From: Saprospiraceae bacterium
GTDB lineage: Bacteria; Bacteroidota; Bacteroidia; Chitinophagales; Saprospiraceae
Direction of reading: 5' to 3'
DNA: 64,000 nt
Assembly: GCA_020628095.1 (NCBI GenBank)
Contig: JAHDFP010000016.1
Location: 1-64,000, forward strand
Every line of letters starts with the position of its first letter. The first letter of the stretch is position 1. Below, one piece after another: positions 14,195 to 23,725 of this stretch. A program made the translations under genes and the position numbers. The notes under the pieces are model-generated. The model was not told the origin of the DNA. It made no database searches and saw only the letters and a program-made list of their open reading frames with translations.

Positions 14195-16402
14195 ATGAAA
14201 TTCTATTATATTCTTACCGCGATAATATTAATAACTATAGGCTGTAATTCAGCAAATAATAATTCTGAAAAAGAGCAAATAAGCACAATATCAATGCTAG
14301 AATCGAAAAAAGAGATCGTGCCACCATTGGCCAAAAAAGTGGCACACGACATGGAAAAACATGGAGATGTCAGAACAGATGACTATTACTGGATGAAACT
14401 CAGTGACGAGCAAAAAAATGCCGAAAATCCAGACCAACAGACTAAAGAGGTCGTCGAGTACTTAGAATCAGAAAACAAGTACACTTCTGAGATGACGTCA
14501 CATTTGGATGACTTTAAAGAAACCCTTTTCGAAGAAATAAAGGGCAGAATCAAGCAAACAGACATGTCTGTGCCTTATTTCAAAAATGGATACTATTATT
14601 TTACCAAATATGTAGAAGGAAAGGAATATCCCATCTATAGTAGAACTAAGGACAATCTCGATAGCGAAGAGTTGCCCTTATTAGATGTCAATGTGCTGGC
14701 AGAGCCATATGACTATTATCAAGCTGGAAGGCTTACAGTCAGTCCCGATAACAAATTATTGGCTTTTGGAGAGGACACACTTTCTAGAAGAAAATATAAG
14801 CTCAGGTTCAAAAATCTGGAAACAGGCGAGTATCTGAAAGATGAAATCGAAAATACCACAGGCAGTTGTGTCTGGGCTAATGACAACAAGACCGTCTATT
14901 ATACACGTAAAGATGATGCACTGAGAGCTTACAAGATATTCAAGCATACTCTAGGGACTCCTTCAAGTGCAGATAAAGAGGTCTTCCATGAGAAAGACGA
15001 AACCTTCTCGTGCTACGTGTACAAAACCAAATCCAGCAATTACCTAGTCATCGGATCCTATGCAACGGTATCTAGCGAGTATAGATATCTATCGGCTGAT
15101 AATCCTGATGGCGAGTTTCAGTTGTTTCAAGCTAGAGAAAGAGATCTGGAGCATGATATCTATCATTATGGTGATAAATGGTATATCGTCACCAATAAAG
15201 ATGGTGCTAAGAACTTCAAGATTATGGTTACAGACGAGGCCAAGACGGATAAGAGCCACTGGACAGACTTTGTGGAGCATAGAGATGATGTATTCATCTC
15301 TGGAATAGAAATATTCAAAAATCATCTAGTTATCAATGAACGTGTCAACGGACTAACACAGGTCAAAATCATGCCTTGGGCGGATAAGGATGCGACGCAT
15401 TACGTAGACTTTAAGCAAGATGCATACATGGCTTATTCTTCGACTAATCCAGAGTTCGACTCCGATAAGGTAAGAATCTATTTTTCTTCTATGACAACCC
15501 CTGGTACGACTTACGATTATGATATGAATAACAAGGTGCTAGACCTCAAGAAGCAGCAAGAGGTTATCGGAGATTTTGATGCCAATAATTATACCTCTGA
15601 AAGAATCCTTGTCAAAGCCAGAGATGGAGAACAAGTGCCCATGAGTCTGGTATATAAGAAAGGCTATAAAAAAGATGGCAGCCAACCACTCCTCTTATAT
15701 GCTTATGGATCTTATGGCTATAGTATTGACCCCAATTTTAGCTCAGTGAGATTGTCTTTGCTAGATCGTGGATTCGCCTATGCGATTGCACATATCAGAG
15801 GAGGACAAGATATGGGTAGAAGATGGTATGAGGATGGTAAAATGCTCAACAAGAAAAATACTTTCACGGACTTTATAGATTGTGGACAATACCTCGTGGA
15901 TAACAACTATACTAATAGTGACAAACTATTCTGCATGGGCGGAAGTGCTGGTGGACTACTTATCGGCGCCGTTATCAATATGGCTCCTGATCTATGGAAA
16001 GGTGGCATCGCCGCTGTTCCTTTTGTGGATGTGGTAACAACTATGCTAGACGAAACAATACCACTCACAACTGGCGAATATGACGAATGGGGTAATCCCA
16101 ATGATAAAGAGTATTATGACTATATCAAGAGTTATTCTCCTTATGATAACATAGAGAAAAAGGATTATCCTGCCCTTATGGTAACAACAGGCTATCATGA
16201 TAGTCAAGTGCAATATTGGGAGCCTGCCAAGTGGGTTGCCAAACTAAGAGATATGAAAACGGACGACAACCCTCTCTTATTACATACAGATATGTCTACA
16301 GGACATGGAGGTAAGTCTGGAAGATTTGAAAGATACAAGGAGACGGCTCTGGAGTATGCTTTCTTTCTAGATCTGGCGGGCAAGGTGGATATCAAGGACT
16401 AA
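14195..16402 (+). CDS. Oligopeptidase B-like S9 prolyl oligopeptidase, lipoprotein
   Basis: 735 residues from the ATG at 14195. The frame continues upstream into smc, but only this start gives a lipoprotein signal peptide, with lipobox Thr-Ile-Gly-Cys near residue 19. Residues ~45-450 form the beta-propeller of family S9A. The C-terminal alpha/beta hydrolase has the nucleophile in GGSAGG (Ser584), Asp669 in YHDSQV and His704 in STGHGG. Oligopeptidase B cleaves small peptides after basic residues. Lipid anchoring suggests a periplasmic role in peptide breakdown. It lies 13 bases before the AraC regulator, so they may be co-transcribed. Confidence 0.92.
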   Translation: MKFYYILTAIILITIGCNSANNNSEKEQISTISMLESKKEIVPPLAKKVAHDMEKHGDVRTDDYYWMKLSDEQKNAENPDQQTKEVVEYLESENKYTSEMTSHLDDFKETLFEEIKGRIKQTDMSVPYFKNGYYYFTKYVEGKEYPIYSRTKDNLDSEELPLLDVNVLAEPYDYYQAGRLTVSPDNKLLAFGEDTLSRRKYKLRFKNLETGEYLKDEIENTTGSCVWANDNKTVYYTRKDDALRAYKIFKHTLGTPSSADKEVFHEKDETFSCYVYKTKSSNYLVIGSYATVSSEYRYLSADNPDGEFQLFQARERDLEHDIYHYGDKWYIVTNKDGAKNFKIMVTDEAKTDKSHWTDFVEHRDDVFISGIEIFKNHLVINERVNGLTQVKIMPWADKDATHYVDFKQDAYMAYSSTNPEFDSDKVRIYFSSMTTPGTTYDYDMNNKVLDLKKQQEVIGDFDANNYTSERILVKARDGEQVPMSLVYKKGYKKDGSQPLLLYAYGSYGYSIDPNFSSVRLSLLDRGFAYAIAHIRGGQDMGRRWYEDGKMLNKKNTFTDFIDCGQYLVDNNYTNSDKLFCMGGSAGGLLIGAVINMAPDLWKGGIAAVPFVDVVTTMLDETIPLTTGEYDEWGNPNDKEYYDYIKSYSPYDNIEKKDYPALMVTTGYHDSQVQYWEPAKWVAKLRDMKTDDNPLLLHTDMSTGHGGKSGRFERYKETALEYAFFLDLAGKVDIKD

Positions 16403-16415
16403 TACCTAAAGAATA

Positions 16416-17288
16416 ATGAAAGAAGAGTTGTTAAAGGTAAAGTTTGACAACAAAGAAAATCCAAGCTCATACTTTGATATTATCAAAATAGAAGATCTCC
16501 TGCAAAGAGATTTGGACCATGATATTGGTAAAAATCATCTGGTCAATTTCTACATCATATTATTCGTGTACGAGGGGCAGGGTTATCATACTATAGATTT
16601 TACAGACTACAGCTACAAAGAAGGAACAGTATTATTAATAAGAAAAGATCAAATTCATAAATTTTTCAGAAGTCCGAATGTCAAAGGATACCTCTTAATA
16701 TTTACAGAAGAATTTATAATAGGTCATCTGAACAAAATGGAGGCTCTGAGATCTATGCAATTATTCAATGATTCTTTGAGTTACCCCAAAATTGAATTTA
16801 ATGATCAGGACGAGTTTGCGGATTTTACCATATTGGTAAAACACATGGAATCAGAGTATTTGGCGAAGGACAGTTTTTCTATAGGAATAACGAGGAGTGT
16901 ACTGCATATCGTCATTACTAAACTATTCCGAATCAAAGCCCGGAAAGGAGACACTAGTGGTCGAAAAAAGTATATGTCTCAGTTTTTGGAATTTCAGGAA
17001 TTGGTAGAACGAGACTGTTTCAAAAGTAAAAAAGTCCAGTACTACGCTAAACTTTTAGGAGTTTCTTCCAAAACACTAAATAACATCGTCAGCAACGTTA
17101 TCAACAATACTGCAAAATCATTTATCGATGAAAGAACGATTATGCAGATAAAAAGACTCTTAATCAGTTCAGATCATTCTATCAAAGAAATCGCCTACCT
17201 CGCAGGCTTCAGTGACCCAACTAATTTTTTCAAATACTTTAAAAAGTTTAATGGCAACTCTCCAGAAGCCTTCCGACAAGCGCATTAA
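16416..17288 (+). CDS. AraC-family transcriptional regulator
   Basis: 290 residues. The N-terminal half resembles an AraC cupin sensor (an FVYEGQGYHTIDF-like strand, then KDQIHKFF). The C-terminal ~100 residues hold the two helix-turn-helix motifs, ending with IKEIAYLAGFSDPTNFFKYF and NGNSPEAFR, the AraC family signature. It sits between the oligopeptidase gene and the four-domain lipoprotein gene, which starts 104 bases downstream. That lipoprotein gene is the most likely local target, but this is inference. The effector ligand is unknown. Confidence 0.9.
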   Translation: MKEELLKVKFDNKENPSSYFDIIKIEDLLQRDLDHDIGKNHLVNFYIILFVYEGQGYHTIDFTDYSYKEGTVLLIRKDQIHKFFRSPNVKGYLLIFTEEFIIGHLNKMEALRSMQLFNDSLSYPKIEFNDQDEFADFTILVKHMESEYLAKDSFSIGITRSVLHIVITKLFRIKARKGDTSGRKKYMSQFLEFQELVERDCFKSKKVQYYAKLLGVSSKTLNNIVSNVINNTAKSFIDERTIMQIKRLLISSDHSIKEIAYLAGFSDPTNFFKYFKKFNGNSPEAFRQAH

Positions 17289-17392
17289 CTCCGCATATTA
17301 GATTTTCCCATTTTGACAGTCCTTTGGCGTAAACTCACCAATGGGCAGACTCTCCTTCGCTATAATTTTGAGTTATTATAAACTAATAAGAA

Positions 17393-18853
17393 ATGAGTCT
17401 TAATCTAAGTCCATCCTACCTCCTACTAGTGATGTTCTTCTTTGCTATTAGTTGCACAACCAATAAAACCAACAATATGACAACAGGAAAAACGATCATG
17501 GAAGTCACCACTTTCAAAATAAATGATGACGTCCTAACAACGGCTTTCGCAGAGGCAGATGCCAAAGTGGAAAGCAACTTTACTAGCAAACAGCCAGGCT
17601 TTGTCAAACGACAAAGTGGCGTAGATGATCAAGGAAATTATGCGGTTGTCGTCTTTTGGAAAAGTAAGCAAGATGCCGACGCGTCCATGAAGAAATTTAT
17701 GAGCGATAGTTCTGTATCAGATTACGCCAATACGATAGATGCGACATCCATGAAAATGTCGAGATATGTGATGGACAAAAACTTTGAGGCGCAGGATAGT
17801 CGCTTCGTCGAGATCATGTCATTTGATCTCAATAAGGGCATAGACATGCCTCTGTTCAATGCTACCAATAAAAAAGTAGAAACCGATTTTACCAGTAAGA
17901 GAGATGGTTTTTTGCAAAGACTGACAGGAGTCAATGAATTGGGAAGGCAAGTAGTCGTAGTCTATTGGTCAGACAAACAATTATCGGATGCGTCTTTGCA
18001 ACCTTTTATGGAAGCACCTATATCAAAAGATTTCATGTCCAATATGGATCAATCAACGATCTCTATGGGTCGTTATAAATTATTAAATATGGAATTAACA
18101 AACAAAGAAAAAGTAGTAGCACTACTTAACAGTTTCAACACGGGAGATCAAACCCCAATTTCTTACATTAATCCGGAAAAATACATTCAGCATAATTTGT
18201 CTGTAGGTGATGGATTAGCTGGTTTTGGAGAAGTCATGAAGCATGCACCACCGCAAGGATTTGCAGCTAAGGTTGTACGTGCATTTGAAGATGGAGATTA
18301 TGTCTTTACTCATACAGAATATGATTTTTTCGGACCTAAGGTCGGCTTTGATGTTTTCCGATTTGAGGATGGACTAATTGTAGAGCACTGGGATAATTTA
18401 CTCGAGATACAGCCACCTAATGCAAGCGGGCGGACTCAACTCGATGGAGCCACTGATATCACAGATAAGGACAAAACCTCGGCTAATAAGCAGGTCGTCC
18501 GTGATCTACTAGAAAAAGTATTTATGGGTGGCGAAATGGACAAGATCGCTACATATATTAATCCGACGACTTATATCCAACATAACCCTATGGTACCAGA
18601 CGGATTAGATGGTCTGGGTACTGCCATGAAACAGATGGCCGAGTCAGGTATGATGATGCATTACACCACCATACACAAAGTATTGGGAGAAGGAAATTTT
18701 GTATTGACTATGAGCGAAGGAACGCTCGGTGACACACCTACGGCATACTATGACTTATTTAGATTGGATAAAGGTCAGGTAGTGGAACATTGGGATGTAA
18801 TCGCACCTATTCCTCCTGAGTCAGAACGGAAAAATAACAATGGGAAATTTTAA
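17393..18853 (+). CDS. Lipoprotein with two ABM-like and two SnoaL/NTF2-like domains
   Basis: 486 residues. A lipobox (Phe-Ala-Ile-Ser-Cys, Cys21) follows a hydrophobic segment. Two related ~90-residue repeats (about 34-125 and 140-228) share the pattern VE-x-(N/D)-FTSK-x-x-GF-x-x-R...GV...VVV-x-(F/Y)-W and end near M-x-x-(S/G)-RY; they resemble dimeric alpha/beta barrel (ABM-like) domains. Two SnoaL-like repeats follow (about 236-340 and 362-475). Both contain a YINP...YIQHN motif and later DVFRF..G.IVEHWD or DLFRL..G.VVEHWD. SnoaL folds bind or isomerise small hydrophobic molecules. The combined function is not known to me. A possible four-module periplasmic small-molecule binding protein controlled by the upstream AraC gene. 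Confidence 0.75.
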   Translation: MSLNLSPSYLLLVMFFFAISCTTNKTNNMTTGKTIMEVTTFKINDDVLTTAFAEADAKVESNFTSKQPGFVKRQSGVDDQGNYAVVVFWKSKQDADASMKKFMSDSSVSDYANTIDATSMKMSRYVMDKNFEAQDSRFVEIMSFDLNKGIDMPLFNATNKKVETDFTSKRDGFLQRLTGVNELGRQVVVVYWSDKQLSDASLQPFMEAPISKDFMSNMDQSTISMGRYKLLNMELTNKEKVVALLNSFNTGDQTPISYINPEKYIQHNLSVGDGLAGFGEVMKHAPPQGFAAKVVRAFEDGDYVFTHTEYDFFGPKVGFDVFRFEDGLIVEHWDNLLEIQPPNASGRTQLDGATDITDKDKTSANKQVVRDLLEKVFMGGEMDKIATYINPTTYIQHNPMVPDGLDGLGTAMKQMAESGMMMHYTTIHKVLGEGNFVLTMSEGTLGDTPTAYYDLFRLDKGQVVEHWDVIAPIPPESERKNNNGKF

Positions 18854-18923
18854 AATTATTCGTCTCAATAAAAAGTCCTAGAATAATATCCAAGTGGACA
18901 ACTTGGTTAAGAGAATAAATCTG

Positions 18924-18955
18924 AAGGTTGGCTGTCAAGACAGTCAACCTTTCTT
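18924..18955 (+). terminator. Rho-independent terminator
   Basis: AAGGTTGGCTGTC / GACAGTCAACCTT forms a strong stem followed by TCTTATTT. It ends the four-domain lipoprotein gene. Confidence 0.75.
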
Positions 18956-19013
18956 ATTTGGACACTACTGAGGCCTAAAAGGATAGCTAACTCCACTTGT
19001 TTCAGTAATAACT

Positions 19014-19029
19014 TTATACGAAAGTATAA
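19014..19029. promoter_or_regulatory. Short perfect inverted repeat upstream of methyltransferase
   Basis: TTATAC-GAAA-GTATAA is a perfect 6-base inverted repeat 44 bases before the methyltransferase start. It could be an operator or a leader hairpin. The evidence is only the symmetry. Confidence 0.25.
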
Positions 19030-19073
19030 CACTAAATATTCAACCATTTTCCTAAGCACAAAATGTTTTCACC

Positions 19074-19691
19074 ATGCAAAATATTCAGATAGAAACCAAG
19101 ATAGCCGAACTATACAAAGACTCAAAACACGACCATCTTAGATTAATCCGAGGGGTGGCAAAAAGTGTTTTTAGACCTATACAACCTGCGGATCTAAAAG
19201 ATGCCTATCTCGCTATCTCAGAAGAGCAAGGCAAAGATTTGGTAGAACTAATAAAAAATCATGGACTAAAAAATATAGTCGAGTTCGGTACTTCGTTTGG
19301 AATCTCGACGTTATTTCTTGCTAAAGGGGCAATGGAAACGGGAGGTAAAATAATTACAACCGAACTCATAAAATCAAAAGCTGAGAAAGCCATCAAAAAT
19401 TTTAAGCAAGCGGGTGTCGATGAAATCATAGAAGTAAGAATAGGCGATGCGATGCAGACCTTAGCAGATCACGATAAGCCTATCGACTTATTATTATTGG
19501 ATGGCTGGAAGGATTTATATCTACCCTTATTCAGAATGCTTGAGTCTAATTTCCACTCCAGAACAATCATCTACGTAGACAATGCGGATATGGCAGAAAG
19601 TCAGTCATTTTTGGAAACTGTAAGTAAAGATAAAAGATACAGCATAAGACCTAACTACAATGGAAAGGTGGCTTTAATCACTATGAACTAA
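19074..19691 (+). CDS. Class I SAM-dependent O-methyltransferase
   Basis: 205 residues. Motif I is VEFGTSFGIS, the SAM-binding Gly-rich loop. An acidic end of strand 2 follows in ITTELIKSKAE, and DLLLLDGWKDLYLPLF matches the metal-binding and active-site strand of the caffeoyl-CoA O-methyltransferase (methyltransferase 3/24) group. The small size and helical N-terminus also fit this group. The acceptor substrate is unknown. It is a single-gene unit between a terminator and the convergent glycosyltransferase gene. Confidence 0.8.
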   Translation: MQNIQIETKIAELYKDSKHDHLRLIRGVAKSVFRPIQPADLKDAYLAISEEQGKDLVELIKNHGLKNIVEFGTSFGISTLFLAKGAMETGGKIITTELIKSKAEKAIKNFKQAGVDEIIEVRIGDAMQTLADHDKPIDLLLLDGWKDLYLPLFRMLESNFHSRTIIYVDNADMAESQSFLETVSKDKRYSIRPNYNGKVALITMN

Positions 19692-19729
19692 AATTGTTAT
19701 AATCATATAGAATAACTAAGAGCGACAGA

Positions 19730-20821
19730 TTACCTATAGAGTGCAAGAAGGTTTTCTTTCTCTTTCTGCCAGGAATATTCAGACTTATATTTCTGGCAGT
19801 TTTTATATAACTCGTTATATAATTCAGGAGACTCTAATCTTTTGATAGCCGATATAAGATTAGCTGTGGTGTACTCTGCCATCATCACTCCTACCCTATA
19901 CTCTCTTAAAATATTTCGGTACTCTGGGAAGTCCATATTAATCGACGGCAGATGATGATGCATGTAATCAAAAAACTTATTGGACAGGGATAAGACATAG
20001 CTCTTGCTGATGGGAGCTGCCATATTTATCGCTAATGAGCATTTGCTCAGATGAGAGCTTATATAATCGGGATTGACTTGACCTAAAAACTGAACCCTAT
20101 CCTCAACACCCAATCTATATGCTAGTGACCTGCAATCCGACATAATATCACCGTCTCCCAAAATGACAAGGTGATAATCTGTAAGTTCCGTCAGAGCCTC
20201 AATCATCAATTCTATTCCTCTACCCACGTTGACTACACCGAGATAAGCGATCACTTTACGATTGTATGAATGGTCATTGACGAGAATTTTCTTATCGAGT
20301 ACGGGTACATTCCTTACAACATCAAATGTCTTAGCATATTCTTCTTGGTGATAAGATTTTAAAGAATTGTTTACCGTATATGCTTTGTCTACTTTAGGAA
20401 TAATTCGCTTTGCTATTTGCCTCCAGATGGATTTTTTCAGATTCTTCGAGGCTAACTCTGGCACCTCATGAAAAAGCTCATGAGCGTCGAAATAAAGCCT
20501 TTTTCCAGATTTCCTACACCCAAAATATGCACCTATAAGTGTATCTACATCCACCGATAAGACGATATCACCTTCTGATTTCCTCAATAATCGCCATAAC
20601 TTAAAGTTATACTCTAAGTAAAAAAGTGGACCTTTCTTAAACTTGGTTTCGACTTTTTTATAGTTTATTTGATTTGAGTCTGCTGGTTCATCAGCACTGT
20701 AACTTCTTGATAACCAATATACTCTATGCCCTTCATCAAGTAAGGCTTTAATACATCTTTGCATGCGTCGGTCGTACTCCCGATACGATGTAGAGCATAT
20801 AATGATCTTCTTGGTCTTCAT
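19730..20821 (-). CDS. Glycosyltransferase family 4 (GT-B fold)
   Basis: 363 residues. The N-terminal Rossmann domain has the family layout (CIKALLDEGHRVYWLSRS, then VDVDTLIGAYFGCR and DAHELFHEVPEL). The C-terminal GT4 domain shows VIAYLGVVNVGRGIELMIEAL, LVILGDG, VQFLGQV, and an FDYMHHHLPSI segment in place of the usual E..G.P motif. It probably transfers a nucleotide-activated sugar to a surface polysaccharide or glycolipid. The start ATG overlaps the recQ stop by one base (TAATG on the minus strand), implying translational coupling. Confidence 0.85.
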   Translation of the reverse strand: MKTKKIIICSTSYREYDRRMQRCIKALLDEGHRVYWLSRSYSADEPADSNQINYKKVETKFKKGPLFYLEYNFKLWRLLRKSEGDIVLSVDVDTLIGAYFGCRKSGKRLYFDAHELFHEVPELASKNLKKSIWRQIAKRIIPKVDKAYTVNNSLKSYHQEEYAKTFDVVRNVPVLDKKILVNDHSYNRKVIAYLGVVNVGRGIELMIEALTELTDYHLVILGDGDIMSDCRSLAYRLGVEDRVQFLGQVNPDYISSHLSKCSLAINMAAPISKSYVLSLSNKFFDYMHHHLPSINMDFPEYRNILREYRVGVMMAEYTTANLISAIKRLESPELYNELYKNCQKYKSEYSWQKEKENLLALYR

Positions 20822-22725
20822 TACAGTAAAGTTATGGTGTAATCCATTCCAATAGAGATACGACGCTCTGATTCAAGAGATTGAAGGGCTTTATTTATAG
20901 AATCTGGGTTATACTTATTTAGTGAAGAATAAAGCTGTTGTAATTTGGCAGGTTTCATAGATCTAATTGCGGCTATGATGTCATCCTCAAGATTATCTTG
21001 GGTAACATCCTCTTTTATATGTGTACAACGATCACAGTTGCCACAATCTTCATTTGATCTAAAACCAAAATAAGAAGAGATAAAAGATTGACGACATGAT
21101 TCCCATTCTATATAATCTATCATTCGGTTTAAAGCCTTTATATGCATCTCTTTTAATCTATCATACACATCGACTGGTATTTCTATTTTGTCGGAATTAG
21201 TTCGGTAGTCAGAAAAGTGTATTGCACTACCCTCTTCGGAGGGATTGTACTTGGCATATTTATATTGATCTAACCATTCTAACCCTTTGATGACTTCGGT
21301 TCTTTTGGATTGGAATTTTTGTGCGACGAGCGTCTCGTCTATAGCTGTGAAATCAAAGAAAAGTCCTTCATAGTTTCGTAATAACAACTTGACAAATGAT
21401 TTCAACTTTGGAGAAACAGATTCTTCGTCCAATAATTTTTTAACCATAAACTCTTCCAACTTTAATCTGGATGGCTCGAAGAATCCTTCTGACACATTGA
21501 TAATACCCGCCTTATGCAAAATCTTGATGGCATTGACGGTTTTGAATAAAGGCGTATTGTAGTTCTGGCAAAACTTAACGTGATTAAGTACATAATATCT
21601 ATCCTCCGCCAAACCAGAACCCACACCAAAAAAGAGACAAAGGTTTTTGTAGACCTCCTTTATAAATTCCTTTTCTGGAAAGATGTCTTCTAACTTATTC
21701 TTTGCTTTGAGACTATCCGCTGGATTATAGAATATGATACATTCTGAGTAGTCACCGTCGCGTCCAGCTCTACCCGCTTCCTGCACATAGGACTCTATTG
21801 TATCAGGTATCTGATAGTGAATCACACGACGCACATTGGACTTGTCTATTCCCATCCCAAATGCTTTAGTCGCGACTATACAAGAGATGCGACCATCGAT
21901 CCACTCTTGAGAGATTTGTGATCTTAATTTATTATTGAGGCCGCCATGATACGCCTCTGTGCGTATCCCATAATTAGTAAGTAGTCTTTGTAATTCTACG
22001 GTCATCTTTCTGGATGGGACATAGACCAGACTGTATTGATTTTTTTTCGTTTTTAATATATTGGAGAGTGTACTGGGTTTGTCTTCTGTATTTATAACCT
22101 GATAGGATAAGTTTTTTCTTAGCGGTGATTTTTTAAAGGATTTATGAGACTTTGAAAATTGTAAGTTTTCTATAATATCATCTTGGACCTGATTTGTTGC
22201 CGTTGCGGTTACGGCTATAGTCGGGACATCAGGATGTATTTCTTTCAGTTCTGCGATCCTCCTGTATTCTGGCCTGAAATCATGACCCCACTCTGATATA
22301 CAATGTGCCTCATCTACTGCTATTAACGATATTTGCATCTTCGCGTAACGCGATCTGAATAGCTGCGTCTTGAGCCTTTCTGGAGAGACATATAACAACT
22401 TATACTTGCCATGTACCGCATTATCTAGGATGATATCCTGCTGACGATAAGTCTGACCAGACATCAATGCTTCGGCTTGGATGTTCTTATTCTTGAGACT
22501 AAGTATCTGATCTTTCATCAGTGATATGAGTGGGCTTACCACGATGGTAAGACCATCCTTATATAGAGCGGGCAATTGGTAACATATCGACTTTCCTCCT
22601 CCTGTGGGTAATACCGCTAGTGTATCATGACCTTCGCAGATACTGAGAATAACGTCCTGTTGTCCTTCTCTGAAAGTAGAGTAATTCCAATATCGCCGAA
22701 GTATGTCTAATAATTCCTTTTGCAT
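20821..22725 (-). CDS. recQ: ATP-dependent DNA helicase RecQ
   Basis: 634 residues. Superfamily 2 helicase motifs are clear: motif I LPTGGGKSICYQ, motif II VDEAH, the aromatic-rich loop ISEWGHDFRPEY, and motif VI QEAGRAGRDG. The RecQ C-terminal zinc site is seen as a Cys in ESCRQ and a C..C..C cluster in DCGNCDRC. No typical HRDC domain is evident at the C-terminus. RecQ unwinds recombination and replication intermediates from the 3' end. It is in a minus-strand operon, three bases after the DUF6089 gene and one base overlapping the glycosyltransferase. Confidence 0.95.
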   Translation of the reverse strand: MQKELLDILRRYWNYSTFREGQQDVILSICEGHDTLAVLPTGGGKSICYQLPALYKDGLTIVVSPLISLMKDQILSLKNKNIQAEALMSGQTYRQQDIILDNAVHGKYKLLYVSPERLKTQLFRSRYAKMQISLIAVDEAHCISEWGHDFRPEYRRIAELKEIHPDVPTIAVTATATNQVQDDIIENLQFSKSHKSFKKSPLRKNLSYQVINTEDKPSTLSNILKTKKNQYSLVYVPSRKMTVELQRLLTNYGIRTEAYHGGLNNKLRSQISQEWIDGRISCIVATKAFGMGIDKSNVRRVIHYQIPDTIESYVQEAGRAGRDGDYSECIIFYNPADSLKAKNKLEDIFPEKEFIKEVYKNLCLFFGVGSGLAEDRYYVLNHVKFCQNYNTPLFKTVNAIKILHKAGIINVSEGFFEPSRLKLEEFMVKKLLDEESVSPKLKSFVKLLLRNYEGLFFDFTAIDETLVAQKFQSKRTEVIKGLEWLDQYKYAKYNPSEEGSAIHFSDYRTNSDKIEIPVDVYDRLKEMHIKALNRMIDYIEWESCRQSFISSYFGFRSNEDCGNCDRCTHIKEDVTQDNLEDDIIAAIRSMKPAKLQQLYSSLNKYNPDSINKALQSLESERRISIGMDYTITLL

Positions 22726-22728
22726 CTC

Positions 22729-23583
22729 TTATCGAGCAGAAGGACATAAGATACGTTTTCGGTTCTTTCCAGAATAATACTCGTTGTTTAATCTTACCAT
22801 AAAATTGATCATGGCCGTCAGATAATAGTCTTTGCTATTGGGATTGCCTCTCTTGTTACCTAATCCTGGTATATCGACTGGGCCTTCTGCTAGACCAAAA
22901 AACTCATCTCTTCTATCCGAAAGATTAGCGGAAAGGATTCCATGATTTTCTACCATCTCACTATATACGGGATAGACGCCACTGACATCATCGATATAAT
23001 CGAAATTAGTGATACGGCCGAGTAGTTCTATATTGACAGAGATCGCATCATTGAGTTCTATTTCTAATCCACCACCCAGCAAAAACACGGGATTGTATAA
23101 AGAATAAGGATTGATCTGGTTTTCTGTTTGCAATGGGCGTAATTCGTACTCTAGGCCATTGTAATATGCCATCGGATTGCTCTTGAATACACCCAGACCT
23201 GCTATGGTGTAAAAACTAAATGGCGAACCACCGATGTAATCATTAGAAAAGTTATACTCAAAGGCCAAACTAAGCTCGGATAAGTTATTATTAAAGCTCA
23301 GGTTACGCTGTCTCTGCACCAGTTCTGATGATGCGCTATCGTTACCCTTGACCAGGCCGAAATATAATCCGGCTCTGATTCTCATGGATTTCTTGATTTG
23401 ATAACGATATACCGCGTTAAAAGCCATGCCAGATTGCCCTAAATCACCAAAAACACCCGGCTGACTCAGGTCTCCTTTGTAGACTGAAAATCCAAATCCC
23501 AAACCAAAGCTATTTTGGCAATTTACAGACGTGGATAGGCAAAATGCGCACAAAACGAAAAAGTAGTATAGTTTTTGAATCAT
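22729..23583 (-). CDS. DUF6089-like outer-membrane beta-barrel protein
   Basis: 284 residues with a signal peptide ending near the VNCQ segment. The mature part begins GLGFGFSVYKGDLSQ, followed by amphipathic beta strands, and matches the DUF6089 family (Bacteroidota outer-membrane proteins). The C-terminus has a YYLTAMINFMVRLNNEYY strand and a basic tail. The function is unknown. It is the first gene of a tight operon with recQ and a glycosyltransferase. That association may be a transcriptional convenience only. Confidence 0.7.
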   Translation of the reverse strand: MIQKLYYFFVLCAFCLSTSVNCQNSFGLGFGFSVYKGDLSQPGVFGDLGQSGMAFNAVYRYQIKKSMRIRAGLYFGLVKGNDSASSELVQRQRNLSFNNNLSELSLAFEYNFSNDYIGGSPFSFYTIAGLGVFKSNPMAYYNGLEYELRPLQTENQINPYSLYNPVFLLGGGLEIELNDAISVNIELLGRITNFDYIDDVSGVYPVYSEMVENHGILSANLSDRRDEFFGLAEGPVDIPGLGNKRGNPNSKDYYLTAMINFMVRLNNEYYSGKNRKRILCPSAR

Positions 23584-23608
23584 ATCTTTCGTTATTACAA
23601 CTCCTAGT

Positions 23609-23632
23609 ATCAGTTAATATTTTGAAACTGAT
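23609..23632. promoter_or_regulatory. Inverted repeat in divergent intergenic region
   Basis: ATCAGTT and AACTGAT are perfect 7-base arms 10 bases apart, between the DUF6089 gene (minus) and the subtilase gene (plus). It could be an operator. Symmetry is the only evidence. Confidence 0.25.
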
Positions 23633-23725
23633 TTAGGTTATTAATTATGGTCATTAATATTGTTTTAACCATTTATGTGATGCAATTGGTATTATATTCG
23701 TGACCGCTTACTAATCATTTATAAT

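Noticed and set aside
15060-16395. Short frames inside the oligopeptidase gene
   Set aside because: No family features, wholly within a well supported gene.
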